Shown here: piece by piece, positions 18,797-26,652 of the stretch | Layout of the letters: each line of letters starts with the position of its first letter | Position numbering within the stretch: position 1 is the stretch's first letter | Virus record (IMG/VR): IMGVR_UViG_3300025098_000096 | Span: 1-44,296 of that record | DNA length: 44,296 bases | Source of the DNA: a virus | Reading direction: 5' to 3' (one strand) | The notes under the pieces: generated by a model | The model's input: only the letters and a program-made list of their open reading frames with translations | Database searches by the model: none | Told to the model about the DNA's origin: nothing | Position numbers and translations under genes: made by a program

Positions 18797-20409
18797 TATA
18801 TCACCTTCTCTTTTAATTCAGCAAGTTCTTCTTCTAAATCGTCAAAGTTTCCTAGTATATCACTTATGAAATCCGAGACAAATACTTGTTGTGTCCTTAC
18901 CTCATCTTTCATTAAGCGGAGATGGGACAAACCATAACTAGCCATTCTTTCAGCGTATTCTTCTTTGGTTTCTATTCTTGTTTTTTTGCCTATCTTTACC
19001 CTTTTTCCATATAGGAGAGGTCTTTCTGTAGGGGTGAATTGCCCTACTCTATCGTCACCTTTACCTTTTACTTTTAGATTAGCCATTTGTGTGAATTTTA
19101 GTTCAGTATATTGGTGGGCTATTTCAATCATAACTTCATTCTTTGCTTTGATATTATCTATAACATCTCTTTCAATAGCACCAGTAAATCCAGCAGACAT
19201 AAACTTCTTTTGTTTAACTACAGCAGTCTTAGTTTTCTCCGCTTCTGCTTCAGCCATAGGTATCCGTTGTCGGTCTTTCCATTGAGTATCTAGGGAGTTT
19301 AGTTCCTTATACAACTTCTTTGCTTCCTTTAAATCTTCATCATCAAGAAGACCATCCTTCCTCTTTTTATTGACTAGAGATAGTTCTTCATATGTACTAA
19401 GAATATCTATTTTCAAATCTTCTACAGTCCTTCTAGGCTTAACAGATTTAACATTCTCTACTAAGTTCTTCACCCCTTCTGTGATGAAATCGTGAGATTT
19501 TTCTCCGATTACTTGTCTCTCACCCTTACTTTTAAAATCCAATGTCAATTTCAAATTATTAGAAATATCTAAATCTAAAACAGATGGCATAATGAGAAGA
19601 ATGATTTTAGCAATAACTCCTGCATCAAAATCTAAACTTAAAAATATTTCAGTATCGGTTTTTTTCCTAGATTTAATTTCATCGGAAAATAATTCTTTAA
19701 CGGCTTCGCCTAATGCATCCTTATCTTCTAAACTAACAAGTGCCTTTACTCTTTCTGTATCAGTACCGACCCTAACAATTTCTGCAATTCCTTGTTCTCT
19801 AAGCACTTGTGATTTTTCTTCCAAGTCTATTTCTAGAGTGAATTTTTCTCCCTCGAAGAATTTCTCTTCTGTAAATTTACTTTCAGCCTCTTCCAATTTA
19901 GCGTCTATTGCATCTAAGAGAAGTTTGCCTAAACGAACATAGACTCTATCTTGTAATTTAGATATTTGCTCATCATCCAGTTCCTTTGCTTCATCTATAT
20001 CTTTATCTGTAGGCTTTCTAAACTCGGAAAAAGAGCCGAAGCCGGAAACTCTTTTCAGTAAATTAGGAGCCTCTAAATCCTTTATTGAATAATTAAGTAG
20101 ACTTGGAATTATCGGAGTTTTATCGGTTTCTTTTTTAGAGTAATCAATTATCAATCTATTCTTCAAATTATACGATTCATCATTAACAATATCAGCAATA
20201 GTTCTTTGTTCTAAAGGAACTATTATCTCTTGTAATTTATCAACAAATTCTTGAAAATTTTCTTCTGTTCCATCCAACGAATCCAAATCATCTAAAATTT
20301 TAGAATCTGTTGATAAATGTTCATCAAAAACAAGTTCTACAATATCCTTTTCTAAAGTATCCTTATTTAAATTATAAGTTGTTGTGCGATTCAGTTTGAA
20401 GTTGACCAA
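18796..20409 (-). CDS. Large charged helical virion-region protein, function unknown
   Basis: This 537-residue protein, rich in K, E, D and L, starts at a TTG with AAGGTGATT seven bases upstream. Long helices dominate (SQVLREQGIAEIVRVGTDTE, KKRKDGLLDDEDLKEAKKLY, and a C-terminal coiled coil of EEELAELKEKVI type). One more hydrophobic stretch (GVIAKIILLIMPSVLDLDIS) lies near residue 270. It sits between a head-region gene and the connector. It may be a neck, internal or ejection protein. I recognise no family. It shares its helical, charged style with the proteins at 31401, 40912 and 43323, but I could not show homology by eye. Confidence 0.6.
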   Translation of the reverse strand: MVNFKLNRTTTYNLNKDTLEKDIVELVFDEHLSTDSKILDDLDSLDGTEENFQEFVDKLQEIIVPLEQRTIADIVNDESYNLKNRLIIDYSKKETDKTPIIPSLLNYSIKDLEAPNLLKRVSGFGSFSEFRKPTDKDIDEAKELDDEQISKLQDRVYVRLGKLLLDAIDAKLEEAESKFTEEKFFEGEKFTLEIDLEEKSQVLREQGIAEIVRVGTDTERVKALVSLEDKDALGEAVKELFSDEIKSRKKTDTEIFLSLDFDAGVIAKIILLIMPSVLDLDISNNLKLTLDFKSKGERQVIGEKSHDFITEGVKNLVENVKSVKPRRTVEDLKIDILSTYEELSLVNKKRKDGLLDDEDLKEAKKLYKELNSLDTQWKDRQRIPMAEAEAEKTKTAVVKQKKFMSAGFTGAIERDVIDNIKAKNEVMIEIAHQYTELKFTQMANLKVKGKGDDRVGQFTPTERPLLYGKRVKIGKKTRIETKEEYAERMASYGLSHLRLMKDEVRTQQVFVSDFISDILGNFDDLEEELAELKEKVI

Positions 20410-20421
20410 TGTAAATCACCT

Positions 20422-21069
20422 TCACATTAACCACTTGCCCCAAGCCGCTAATTTCTGCGCTTTTTGGGCTAAATGTAGACCGCTTTGTGGAGGTTCATAA
20501 CTCATCTGTCCATTTGTAGGGTCAATCCAGTAAGGCCTTCCATAATTATCATTTCCACTAGGAGGTATAGGATAGCCACTGCCATTATTCATAGCCAATC
20601 CAGTAGTGCCATAGGCTCCTTGTTGAATTGGTTGTTGTGGCATTCCATGTGAGGGATTAGAAGCCCCACTAAATCCTTGAGATTCAAGATATTGTTGTTT
20701 TGCCATTTTTCTTTGATTAATAATTTCACTATTTATTGCAGAATTCAAGATAGCATTCATATCTAAAGCGATATTCTCTTGAGTAATTTGCTCATATTCT
20801 CGTAGGCTATCACTACTAACTTTCATATTTCCAGTAGTAGAATCTTGACGAAACTCTAATTTAGTTAGCATTCTACTAACACTTCTGTCAATTACATCTT
20901 CCATCAATTGCTCTAAACTAGATAAAAACTGTTCTCCGTGATATTGAAAGAATTCTTCCACATGGTTTTCTTGTAGAGAAAGCAGGTTATTTACAGTCTT
21001 AAACTGCGTGTCATTTTGCGCTTGTACTGCGCCCATTACTGCCCCATTACTTGTTCCAAATACGCCCAT
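20422..21069 (-). CDS. Helical protein with Pro/Gly/Gln-rich tail, function unknown
   Basis: This 215-residue protein has a helical N-terminal half (LLSLQENHVEEFFQYHGEQF, then LEQLMEDVIDRSVSRMLTKL). It then changes to a flexible segment rich in Q, P, G, N and Y (residues about 135-190) and ends in a short amphipathic helix (LHLAQKAQKLAAWGKWLM). Its ATG overlaps the stop of the zinc-ribbon gene before it. The layout of helix, flexible linker and terminal anchor would suit a virion assembly or internal protein. No family is recognised. Confidence 0.6.
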   Translation of the reverse strand: MGVFGTSNGAVMGAVQAQNDTQFKTVNNLLSLQENHVEEFFQYHGEQFLSSLEQLMEDVIDRSVSRMLTKLEFRQDSTTGNMKVSSDSLREYEQITQENIALDMNAILNSAINSEIINQRKMAKQQYLESQGFSGASNPSHGMPQQPIQQGAYGTTGLAMNNGSGYPIPPSGNDNYGRPYWIDPTNGQMSYEPPQSGLHLAQKAQKLAAWGKWLM

Positions 21070-21698
21070 TATTCCTCACCTTTAGTCACTATAGTATTCA
21101 ATCGCTCGCTAGATATTCTTATTTCGTTTGTTAGTCGTATTACTTCTTCTAGTTTATTTTCATCCGTAGTCGGAGTAGGAGGAGTAACTATCCAACCTAC
21201 GCCCACTAGCGAAACAACATCGGCCTTTGATAAGGTGGTAAGTGGCCCCTTAGATAAAACTTGGGGCATTTTTGGTCTTGGAATGAATGCCTTAAAATCT
21301 AAGCCATGCTCGTCTGCCAGTATTTGCTGTTGTAGCATTTCCATTTGTCTATGATGTGTAGCGTGTTTAGGGCAATAAGTACCTCTCATCGGCCTACCTT
21401 TAGTGACATGGCTTAGTGGGATAGGGGGTCGCATGTAATCTCCGCTCTCCCAAATATGATGAACACCGCAGACAACGCAACGGTCTTTTAAATTAAATTT
21501 CCAGCCATATTTGATGAATAAGAATTTCTTTTTTTCTGCATTGAGTACCTTGGTAATTTCTTTCAGCATCTTCTTTGGTTTAATCTGCACGAAAGAATAT
21601 TCGGAAACTGGACCTGCGGCTCTTGCGCTCATTAGAGGAGGCAAGAAAGAACTAGCAATGCTAGGATTGTTGGCGATTAGGTTGGGCTGTTGAAACAT
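21069..21698 (-). CDS. Zinc-ribbon protein of the head/neck region
   Basis: This 209-residue protein has a probable zinc site: CVVCGVHH near residue 75 and GTYCPKHATHH about 35 residues later, giving CxxC plus C and H ligands. The C-terminal part is helical (KLEEVIRLTNEIRISSERLN). It lies between tagged proteins and the helical gene that follows, in the region between GTPase and connector. Zinc ribbons in virion proteins are frequent in archaeal viruses, which fits the portal here. Its role is unknown. Confidence 0.6.
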   Translation of the reverse strand: MFQQPNLIANNPSIASSFLPPLMSARAAGPVSEYSFVQIKPKKMLKEITKVLNAEKKKFLFIKYGWKFNLKDRCVVCGVHHIWESGDYMRPPIPLSHVTKGRPMRGTYCPKHATHHRQMEMLQQQILADEHGLDFKAFIPRPKMPQVLSKGPLTTLSKADVVSLVGVGWIVTPPTPTTDENKLEEVIRLTNEIRISSERLNTIVTKGEE

Positions 21699-21737
21699 AA
21701 TTATTCCTCGTTTTCTTTTCTTTGTATAGGTTTCTAT

Positions 21738-22196
21738 TTAAAAATACTTTAGCATTTCTTCAAAATGTTCTTTTGCATTATCCCTAGTAGCACTTGTTGT
21801 ACCATGAAGTCTATCCCCTTCTATTGTTTTACGCATAGATTCTATCACCTTTTCATCAGGAACTTTTTTCTTTGTAGCATCTTTAAAGTAATCTTCTCCT
21901 AATTCAAAGGTTGGCTCTATGCCTCTACCCATGCCACCTTCCCCATATTCTTTATCAGCCAACAAATAATAGAATTTTTTACTAGGAATTGCTCGGAATA
22001 CCTTTGGCTTTCCATCATCTCTAGGAGTACTCTCTTGTTCGCTACCAAAAAAAGCATATTCTACTGCTTCATCAAAATCAAATGTCCAATGCCTAGTTTC
22101 CCCTCTAATTTGAACTCCTTGAAAAACCTCATCGTATGTATCAAGTTTAGTCCCGTCAAGTATATGGAAGGGCTTCTTTAGTATATCTTCCCACAT
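21738..22196 (-). CDS. Tagged protein MWEDILK; possible ADP-ribosyltransferase-like cargo
   Basis: From the ATG at 22196 this 152-residue protein begins MWEDILKKP, a near-perfect tag. The longer reading from a TTG at 22205 adds only MII. The body contains VQIRGETRHWTFDFDEAVEY followed by a spaced KVFRAIPSKKFYYL. An R-G, an S/T-rich strand, a helix with A-x-x-Y-A, then a V-x-x-I strand is a layout seen in some ADP-ribosyltransferase folds. The match is only suggestive and no ExE motif is clear. The 42 bases from the upstream ribosome-binding site through the tag are nearly identical to those at the next tagged gene (22215-22619). Confidence 0.6.
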   Translation of the reverse strand: MWEDILKKPFHILDGTKLDTYDEVFQGVQIRGETRHWTFDFDEAVEYAFFGSEQESTPRDDGKPKVFRAIPSKKFYYLLADKEYGEGGMGRGIEPTFELGEDYFKDATKKKVPDEKVIESMRKTIEGDRLHGTTSATRDNAKEHFEEMLKYF

Positions 22197-22214
22197 AATA
22201 ATCAATATCCTTTA

Positions 22215-22619
22215 TCACATATATTCGGGAATATCCCATGAGCCATAAGTTGAATTTTTATTCCACATATTATCTGCTTCCCCGCTTTGTCCAATATCTC
22301 CAACAAAATCATAGTTTTGGTTGCTTAAAGCATAGGCAATCAAATGATATAGGTTTTCAGCATATCCTCTTCTCATAAATTCAGTTTTTGTACTAACATC
22401 TCTTGCTTGAAAAACATCATCGTCTATTTTTTCGGCAAAGGCTCTTGTTAATTGAACTCCTTCTTTATCTACAATATTACCGTCTAAAGAATCTCCATGA
22501 ATATTAACATTCATTTTTAATTTTTCTTTGCTTTTAGGGTCTAGGTATATAGCAGTCACACTATTCCCTCTAATAACTATATTAGAAATGGGATTTTGCT
22601 TTAGTATATCTTGCCACAT
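22215..22619 (-). CDS. Tagged protein MWQDILK; possible degenerate GNAT fold
   Basis: This 134-residue protein begins MWQDILKQN, the shared tag. A beta-rich first half (IVIRGNSVTAIYLDPKSKEK) is followed by TKTEFMRRGYAENLYHLIAY. That resembles the R-G-x-G/A...LY acetyl-CoA-loop helix of GNAT acetyltransferases but lacks the full Q/R-x-x-G-x-G/A motif. The start ATG follows the stop of the GTPase gene by four bases, and the ribosome-binding region AAAGGAT lies inside the GTPase gene end. Activity is doubtful; membership of the tagged set is secure. Confidence 0.65.
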   Translation of the reverse strand: MWQDILKQNPISNIVIRGNSVTAIYLDPKSKEKLKMNVNIHGDSLDGNIVDKEGVQLTRAFAEKIDDDVFQARDVSTKTEFMRRGYAENLYHLIAYALSNQNYDFVGDIGQSGEADNMWNKNSTYGSWDIPEYM

Positions 22620-22623
22620 AATA

Positions 22624-23286
22624 TCAGTAATCCTTTATCATTGTAGTAACGCCCTTGTAGACCATTTCCGGCTGTGATTTAGCAGAAACAATGTACTTGT
22701 AAGTCGGTATTCCCTTGTCGTTTAACTGTTGCATCCCATATTTAAAAGGAGTGAAAATCGAATGGTTAGAAATATCTACATCTTCCTTGTATTTATCTCC
22801 CCAAATGTCATATTTGTTAGCCCAAATACCTACGGCTAGTGGGTAGTCAGTGTTTTTCTTCTTCTTACCATTTGGCCAAGAAGCACTACAAATAGCATCT
22901 ACTAGAAATTTCCATGCTAATTGATGGTCTAGATTGGCAGTAGAGTCTAAATGTCTATGGTCTATTACAAAGATAACATACTTTACCTTTCTATTCTTCA
23001 TATCTTGCATCCATTCTCTCCAATAGATTGCTTCACCGCCCATGTCAGCAGTTTTCAAAGTATGAGTATCGCCGTCTAATTTTATTGTTTTTCGACTAGC
23101 CCTTTGTTTGCCAACAGTTCTTTCTCTTATTTCCGGAACTTCGCCTCTAGTTCTTAGTTGATGGTGCAAAGTAGTCTTACCTACCATAGTAGCACCATAG
23201 ATTCCAAAGTTAATTGCATGTACTTTCTTGTAAAACGCTACTGTAGCCTCAATACAAACTACTGCGAAACCCGCTAATACAGACAA
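22624..23286 (-). CDS. Membrane-anchored Ras/Arf-like small GTPase
   Basis: From a TTG at 23286, with AGGTGATT six bases upstream, this is 220 residues; a GTG at 23295 is part of the ribosome-binding site itself. Residues 1-17 (MSVLAGFAVVCIEATVA) form one membrane helix. All guanine-nucleotide motifs follow: GATMVGKTT (G1, 31-39), DMGGE (G3, 81-85), NKYD (G4, 157-160) and SAK (G5, 201-203). The DxGGE form of G3 is typical of Arf/Rag/SR-beta-like GTPases, and a membrane helix before an Arf-like domain recalls SR-beta. It forms a block with two small membrane proteins upstream. Its job in a virus is unknown. Confidence 0.85.
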   Translation of the reverse strand: MSVLAGFAVVCIEATVAFYKKVHAINFGIYGATMVGKTTLHHQLRTRGEVPEIRERTVGKQRASRKTIKLDGDTHTLKTADMGGEAIYWREWMQDMKNRKVKYVIFVIDHRHLDSTANLDHQLAWKFLVDAICSASWPNGKKKKNTDYPLAVGIWANKYDIWGDKYKEDVDISNHSIFTPFKYGMQQLNDKGIPTYKYIVSAKSQPEMVYKGVTTMIKDY

Positions 23287-23295
23287 AAAAATCAC

Positions 23296-23523
23296 CTAAT
23301 GTGTAATGTGGTCCCAAGTATCTGTTATCTTTTCTATCATCCAACCCATAATGTTGAGGTCAAAGACTCCCATTATGTTGCCAATAAGAAGTGCTGATAA
23401 TGTGGCACAAGAACCCCAAAACCAAAAGCGCATTTTAATAAAAAACATGTCAGCAGAATGCGCCCTGCTTTGGTTATATGCGTAGTCGGATTCGGAGAAT
23501 CCCATTAAGTCGCCTAGAACCAT
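23296..23523 (-). CDS. Small membrane protein
   Basis: This 75-residue protein starts at an ATG preceded by GAGGTGGTTAA. One strong hydrophobic helix lies at about residues 32-50 (FWFWGSCATLSALLIGNIMG), with a second weaker segment (FDLNIMGWMIEKI). The soluble N-terminus (MVLGDLMGFSESDYAYNQSR) is polar. It is immediately followed by the GTPase gene, with no spacer, and preceded by another membrane protein, suggesting the three act together at a membrane. No family is recognised. Confidence 0.7.
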   Translation of the reverse strand: MVLGDLMGFSESDYAYNQSRAHSADMFFIKMRFWFWGSCATLSALLIGNIMGVFDLNIMGWMIEKITDTWDHITH

Positions 23524-23532
23524 TTAACCACC

Positions 23533-23931
23533 TCACTGTAGAGTGGCTAAGAAATCTGTTGAAACGCCCTCAGTTTCATATTGCGGAGAAATTTGTGGGA
23601 TTCTAGAAGTTTGATTTTCGGCTTGGAATGTCTTCAAAGAATCTTGCATCTTTTTTCTTTGCTGTTCATCCTTAGCAATTCTTTGCCAATAGGCAGTAAT
23701 TCTTCTGTCTAGTAGCCACATCTCAATCTTATCATTAAGAGCCAAATCAAATAATGCCTTCATTACCATTACAGCACCTACTGTAATCAGCCCAAACAAT
23801 ACGCCATGCATTAGAATGGTGTATGGGAAGTTCAACCCAAATTTAGCGTAGAAGAAGACATTTGCTCCACTAACAGTACCTACGAATAGGATAGTCATAA
23901 TCAAGCGAGTGTCGTGGTTTAATGCTGGCAA
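23533..23931 (-). CDS. Two-helix membrane protein
   Basis: This 132-residue protein starts with TTG preceded by AGGTGATTAC, the same arrangement as the zinc-ribbon gene at 37500. Two or three membrane segments are visible (LIMTILFVGTVSGANVFFYA, then YTILMHGVLFGLITVGAVMV), followed by a charged cytoplasmic tail with a coiled-coil part (RRITAYWQRIAKDEQQRKKM). It is the first of a block of membrane protein, membrane protein and membrane GTPase between capsid and neck genes. No family is recognised. Confidence 0.7.
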   Translation of the reverse strand: MPALNHDTRLIMTILFVGTVSGANVFFYAKFGLNFPYTILMHGVLFGLITVGAVMVMKALFDLALNDKIEMWLLDRRITAYWQRIAKDEQQRKKMQDSLKTFQAENQTSRIPQISPQYETEGVSTDFLATLQ

Positions 23932-23940
23932 GTAATCACC

Positions 23941-24240
23941 TCAGTTGAATTCTACTGAAACATGTGCAGTAGAAGAACCGGCTTCTGTGACTTCTAAGAA
24001 TATTCCTCCAGTGCATAACACACCATGCATGTCATATTCTAGATTATACTGTCCCGTAGTCGTATTGTGAATTCTAGCAATTTCTGTACCAGTATTATCT
24101 TGTCCATCAAATACTTTAATGGTCACTGCCGCATTGCTAGCAATAACAATGTTAGCGTGAATGCTTTTCAATCTACATTGAGTCTTAGAAATTATTGCGC
24201 TTGCCCCAAGGACTCCACTGCTTCTACTCACATCGGACAT
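23941..24240 (-). CDS. Small beta-rich head decoration candidate
   Basis: This 99-residue protein is composed of strands (LKSIHANIVIASNAAVTIKV, then GTEIARIHNTTTGQYNLEYD and HVSVEFN). It looks like a compact beta sandwich such as those that decorate tailed-phage capsids or form small head proteins. It lies three genes after the major capsid protein. Position and fold suggest a decoration role; there is no family signature I can name. Confidence 0.5.
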   Translation of the reverse strand: MSDVSRSSGVLGASAIISKTQCRLKSIHANIVIASNAAVTIKVFDGQDNTGTEIARIHNTTTGQYNLEYDMHGVLCTGGIFLEVTEAGSSTAHVSVEFN

Positions 24241-24293
24241 AAGTTCACTTCCTAAACTTTGGTAATTGCCTCTTCTTAATGAAGGTTGTGCAA

Positions 24294-24686
24294 TTACTCG
24301 TCTTCGGTAATCTTAGGTACTGCTTTCTTAGAAGTAGTTTTCTTAGGTGCAGTTTTCTTCGTAGTAGCCTTCTTTGCAGTAGCCTTCAACTTCTCCGGAA
24401 CTGTTTTCTTAGGAGGTAGTGGGGCTAGAGCATTAGCCAATGCTTCTTCGGGGAGTCTAAGGTACTTGGAAAGAATTGCCTTTTCACGGCTAGGTAATTT
24501 TTCAATATCCTCTCTATCCTCGGAAGTAAATTTAACTATGCAGTTCTTACCACCGATGTAATGTGAAGCAACGAAGGCCGAGATTTTAATGTCTTCGACC
24601 TTCGTTACTTCCATAAACCCTTTTGCCCCGTTTCGTAGTCTCAAGGTTGGAACCTTACAAGACTCGCTTAAACGGATGGTTGCCAA
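24294..24686 (-). CDS. Head-region protein with histone H1-like Lys/Thr/Ala tail
   Basis: This 130-residue protein starts at TTG with GAGGTG seven bases upstream. The N-terminal 85 residues are a small alpha/beta domain (SAFVASHYIGGKNCIVKFTS). The tail is a run of K, T, A and P (KATAKKATTKKTAPKKTTSK) similar in style to histone H1 or bacterial histone-like tails. Such a basic tail would bind DNA or the acidic capsid interior. It follows the beta-rich gene after the major capsid protein. A minor capsid or DNA-binding role is inference. Confidence 0.6.
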   Translation of the reverse strand: MATIRLSESCKVPTLRLRNGAKGFMEVTKVEDIKISAFVASHYIGGKNCIVKFTSEDREDIEKLPSREKAILSKYLRLPEEALANALAPLPPKKTVPEKLKATAKKATTKKTAPKKTTSKKAVPKITEDE

Positions 24687-24695
24687 ACAAACACC

Positions 24696-25289
24696 TCAAA
24701 GAAGTCCAGTAGCACGAACTCGTAGAGTTCCCAAGTCGTCTGCTAGAGCCTTGAGTCCGGCAGTAGCGACAGCCGAACCTAGAGTAAAGCAGTAAAGGTA
24801 GCAGTATGTACCGTCCGAACTAATGTCACCAACAATCCAGTGAGCATCCAACAAAGATGGGTTAGAAACCTCAACTTGTGTAAAGGATGCCAAACCGAAG
24901 TCAGCCGCCAATAGTTTTTCACCAACATGGAGAAGTTGTTCATCTCCGCTACCGGTGTTAGCGGTAAGAGCAGTTGGTCCCGATGTCGTTAGAACAGTTG
25001 CAGTTAGTGTACCAATCTCAAAGACTTGTGAGTTGTTTGCCGAAGCAGAGCCGAGAATAGTCACATAGTCACCTGCGGCAAAGCCATCAGTAAGATAACT
25101 ACCAGCACCTCTAGTTAGTATATCGGGGTCGTCATCAGCCGCAGTAATGCTTTGACTAGCGGCAGTAGCAGGGGAGCCTGTTCGATAGGACGAAACTTCA
25201 ACACTCGCTAGTGAAACATATTGGTGTCCCACAACGAATGGCTTTGCTATACCCTTATGGTCAGCGATTAAAGTAACAGTATTTGTCAC
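24696..25289 (-). CDS. Beta-rich minor head or decoration protein
   Basis: This 197-residue protein starts at a GTG preceded by GAGGTGGTAAA, ten bases after the major capsid gene. It contains a beta domain with the pattern DGFAAGDYVTILGSASANNS followed by QVFEIGTLTATVLTTSG, which appears in many virion and neck proteins. A second part (VSNPSLLDAHWIVGDISSDG) follows. Its place immediately after the coat gene suggests a cement or decoration protein. Assignment is by context. Confidence 0.5.
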   Translation of the reverse strand: MTNTVTLIADHKGIAKPFVVGHQYVSLASVEVSSYRTGSPATAASQSITAADDDPDILTRGAGSYLTDGFAAGDYVTILGSASANNSQVFEIGTLTATVLTTSGPTALTANTGSGDEQLLHVGEKLLAADFGLASFTQVEVSNPSLLDAHWIVGDISSDGTYCYLYCFTLGSAVATAGLKALADDLGTLRVRATGLL

Positions 25290-25298
25290 TTTACCACC

Positions 25299-26642
25299 TC
25301 AAGCCACATTGGTAATCTTGCCTTGTCCCTTGAAGAACGAACAACCAACTTCACCAATGGTTCGGTAAAGTGCTTGGTTGCCGAGTCGTCCCACACCGAA
25401 TGGGTTTCCGTTAGAAACACCGTCTTCAAAGTATTGAGTCGGCTTAAGAACGGAGAGCCACATATGGTCAGTGTCCAAGAACAACAAGTCGCTAATCCCA
25501 CTATCTGCGGCATTGAGAGTTGTAGTCATATCCTTAACAGGAATCAATGGAATGTCGTAGTAGGTTGCCACACGGAAACCAACTTCTGCACCCTTAATTC
25601 CACGAATACCGTTATGGGTAGGAATAACTTCCTTACGGTCCATGAATCGCTCTTGGCTTTGTAGCAAGTCAGCGATTGCTTGGATAGTATCGTATCCCGT
25701 AAGAATACACTTAGGGGAACCTCCGGAGATTCTCAAGTTGCGAATCATGTTGTTAAGCAAAGTAAGAGTTAGTGGTCGAACCGAAGATGCGGCGTAAGAA
25801 CTGTTAAAGTCAACTTCTGCATCTAGGAAAGAAGCAGTATTTCGGTTATCTCCGTAGATTTTACCTAGATTGTTAGTAGCACTCAATGGGTCAGTGCATA
25901 GAACATTGCTGTCCATAGCCGCTAATTCAGCGTTACTTGTAACGACCTTCAAAAGCGAAGTATAGTTTCGCTCAATATCTCCAAGAGCCGCCGATTCACC
26001 GTAGACTTGTAGAGGCATGAGAAGCATCTTGTTTTGTGCTTCTGCGTGTGCCTTACCCATGTCTTCACGGATAATAGCCCGAATATCTCCAAGTCCATCA
26101 TCAATTTGAGCCATTTCCATTGCGAGTTCGGAAATATCGAACTGGTGTGCAATAGTCTTAGGACTCATAAAGAGTTGAGCGTAAGTTGGAGCCATAGAAC
26201 CAAGTCCATCTGCCGCAGTAGAAAGGCCGGCGTTTTCTGGAACACCGCCAATTTGGTCAGCGTGTGGCTTACTACCACCAATTCCAATAACACCAGTGCC
26301 AGTAGTATCGCCAGTAATATCCACTTCTAGTCTAGGGTTAGAACCACCAAATGGTCGGCTCTTAAGAATTCTCCATCCGGAAGAAGCATAAGGTCGCTTT
26401 GCTAACATAGCAAGAGCATTTACTTCTCGGTTTAGCATAGACCAAACTTTTTGTCCGTATAGTTGGTTATACATTGCTGTTCCAGTAATACTGGATGTGC
26501 CGCTTGCCGCCGCATCACTAATGTCGTGTGCAGTGTGTAGTCCTTGAACTGCACCTGCTTGTTTCAACACGGAGTTTCCGCCAAAGGCAGGTAGTCCGTA
26601 TGTCGCCGCTTCTAAATCTCTAATTGTGTTAATGTATCCCAT
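25299..26642 (-). CDS. Major capsid protein (HK97-fold type)
   Basis: This 447-residue protein directly follows the protease/scaffold gene, the standard position. The N-terminal arm (about 1-70) is followed by KVWSMLNREVNALAMLAKRP and the long segment IREDMGKAHAEAQNKMLLMP, consistent with an HK97-type spine helix. Later segments include MIRNLRISGGSPKCILTGYD and FLDTDHMWLSVLKPTQYFED, as in coat proteins of archaeal and marine tailed viruses. The size suits the fold. The AGGTGAATTAA before the ATG is a good ribosome-binding site. Fold assignment is by pattern and context. Confidence 0.85.
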   Translation of the reverse strand: MGYINTIRDLEAATYGLPAFGGNSVLKQAGAVQGLHTAHDISDAAASGTSSITGTAMYNQLYGQKVWSMLNREVNALAMLAKRPYASSGWRILKSRPFGGSNPRLEVDITGDTTGTGVIGIGGSKPHADQIGGVPENAGLSTAADGLGSMAPTYAQLFMSPKTIAHQFDISELAMEMAQIDDGLGDIRAIIREDMGKAHAEAQNKMLLMPLQVYGESAALGDIERNYTSLLKVVTSNAELAAMDSNVLCTDPLSATNNLGKIYGDNRNTASFLDAEVDFNSSYAASSVRPLTLTLLNNMIRNLRISGGSPKCILTGYDTIQAIADLLQSQERFMDRKEVIPTHNGIRGIKGAEVGFRVATYYDIPLIPVKDMTTTLNAADSGISDLLFLDTDHMWLSVLKPTQYFEDGVSNGNPFGVGRLGNQALYRTIGEVGCSFFKGQGKITNVA

Positions 26643-26652
26643 TTAATTCACC

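Noticed and set aside
24241-24293. Possible terminator or promoter in the 53-base gap after the decoration candidate
   Set aside because: No clear hairpin with T-run nor TATA/BRE-like element could be defended; the gap may just be spacer.
25286-26152. Minus-strand alternative frames in the capsid gene (e.g. 25949-26152)
   Set aside because: They overlap the capsid gene completely and show no start signal or domain.
25299-26642. SSGWRILKS in the major capsid protein resembles the tag
   Set aside because: It is internal, lacks the start Met and acidic residue, and lies in a normal coat-protein region; most likely chance.
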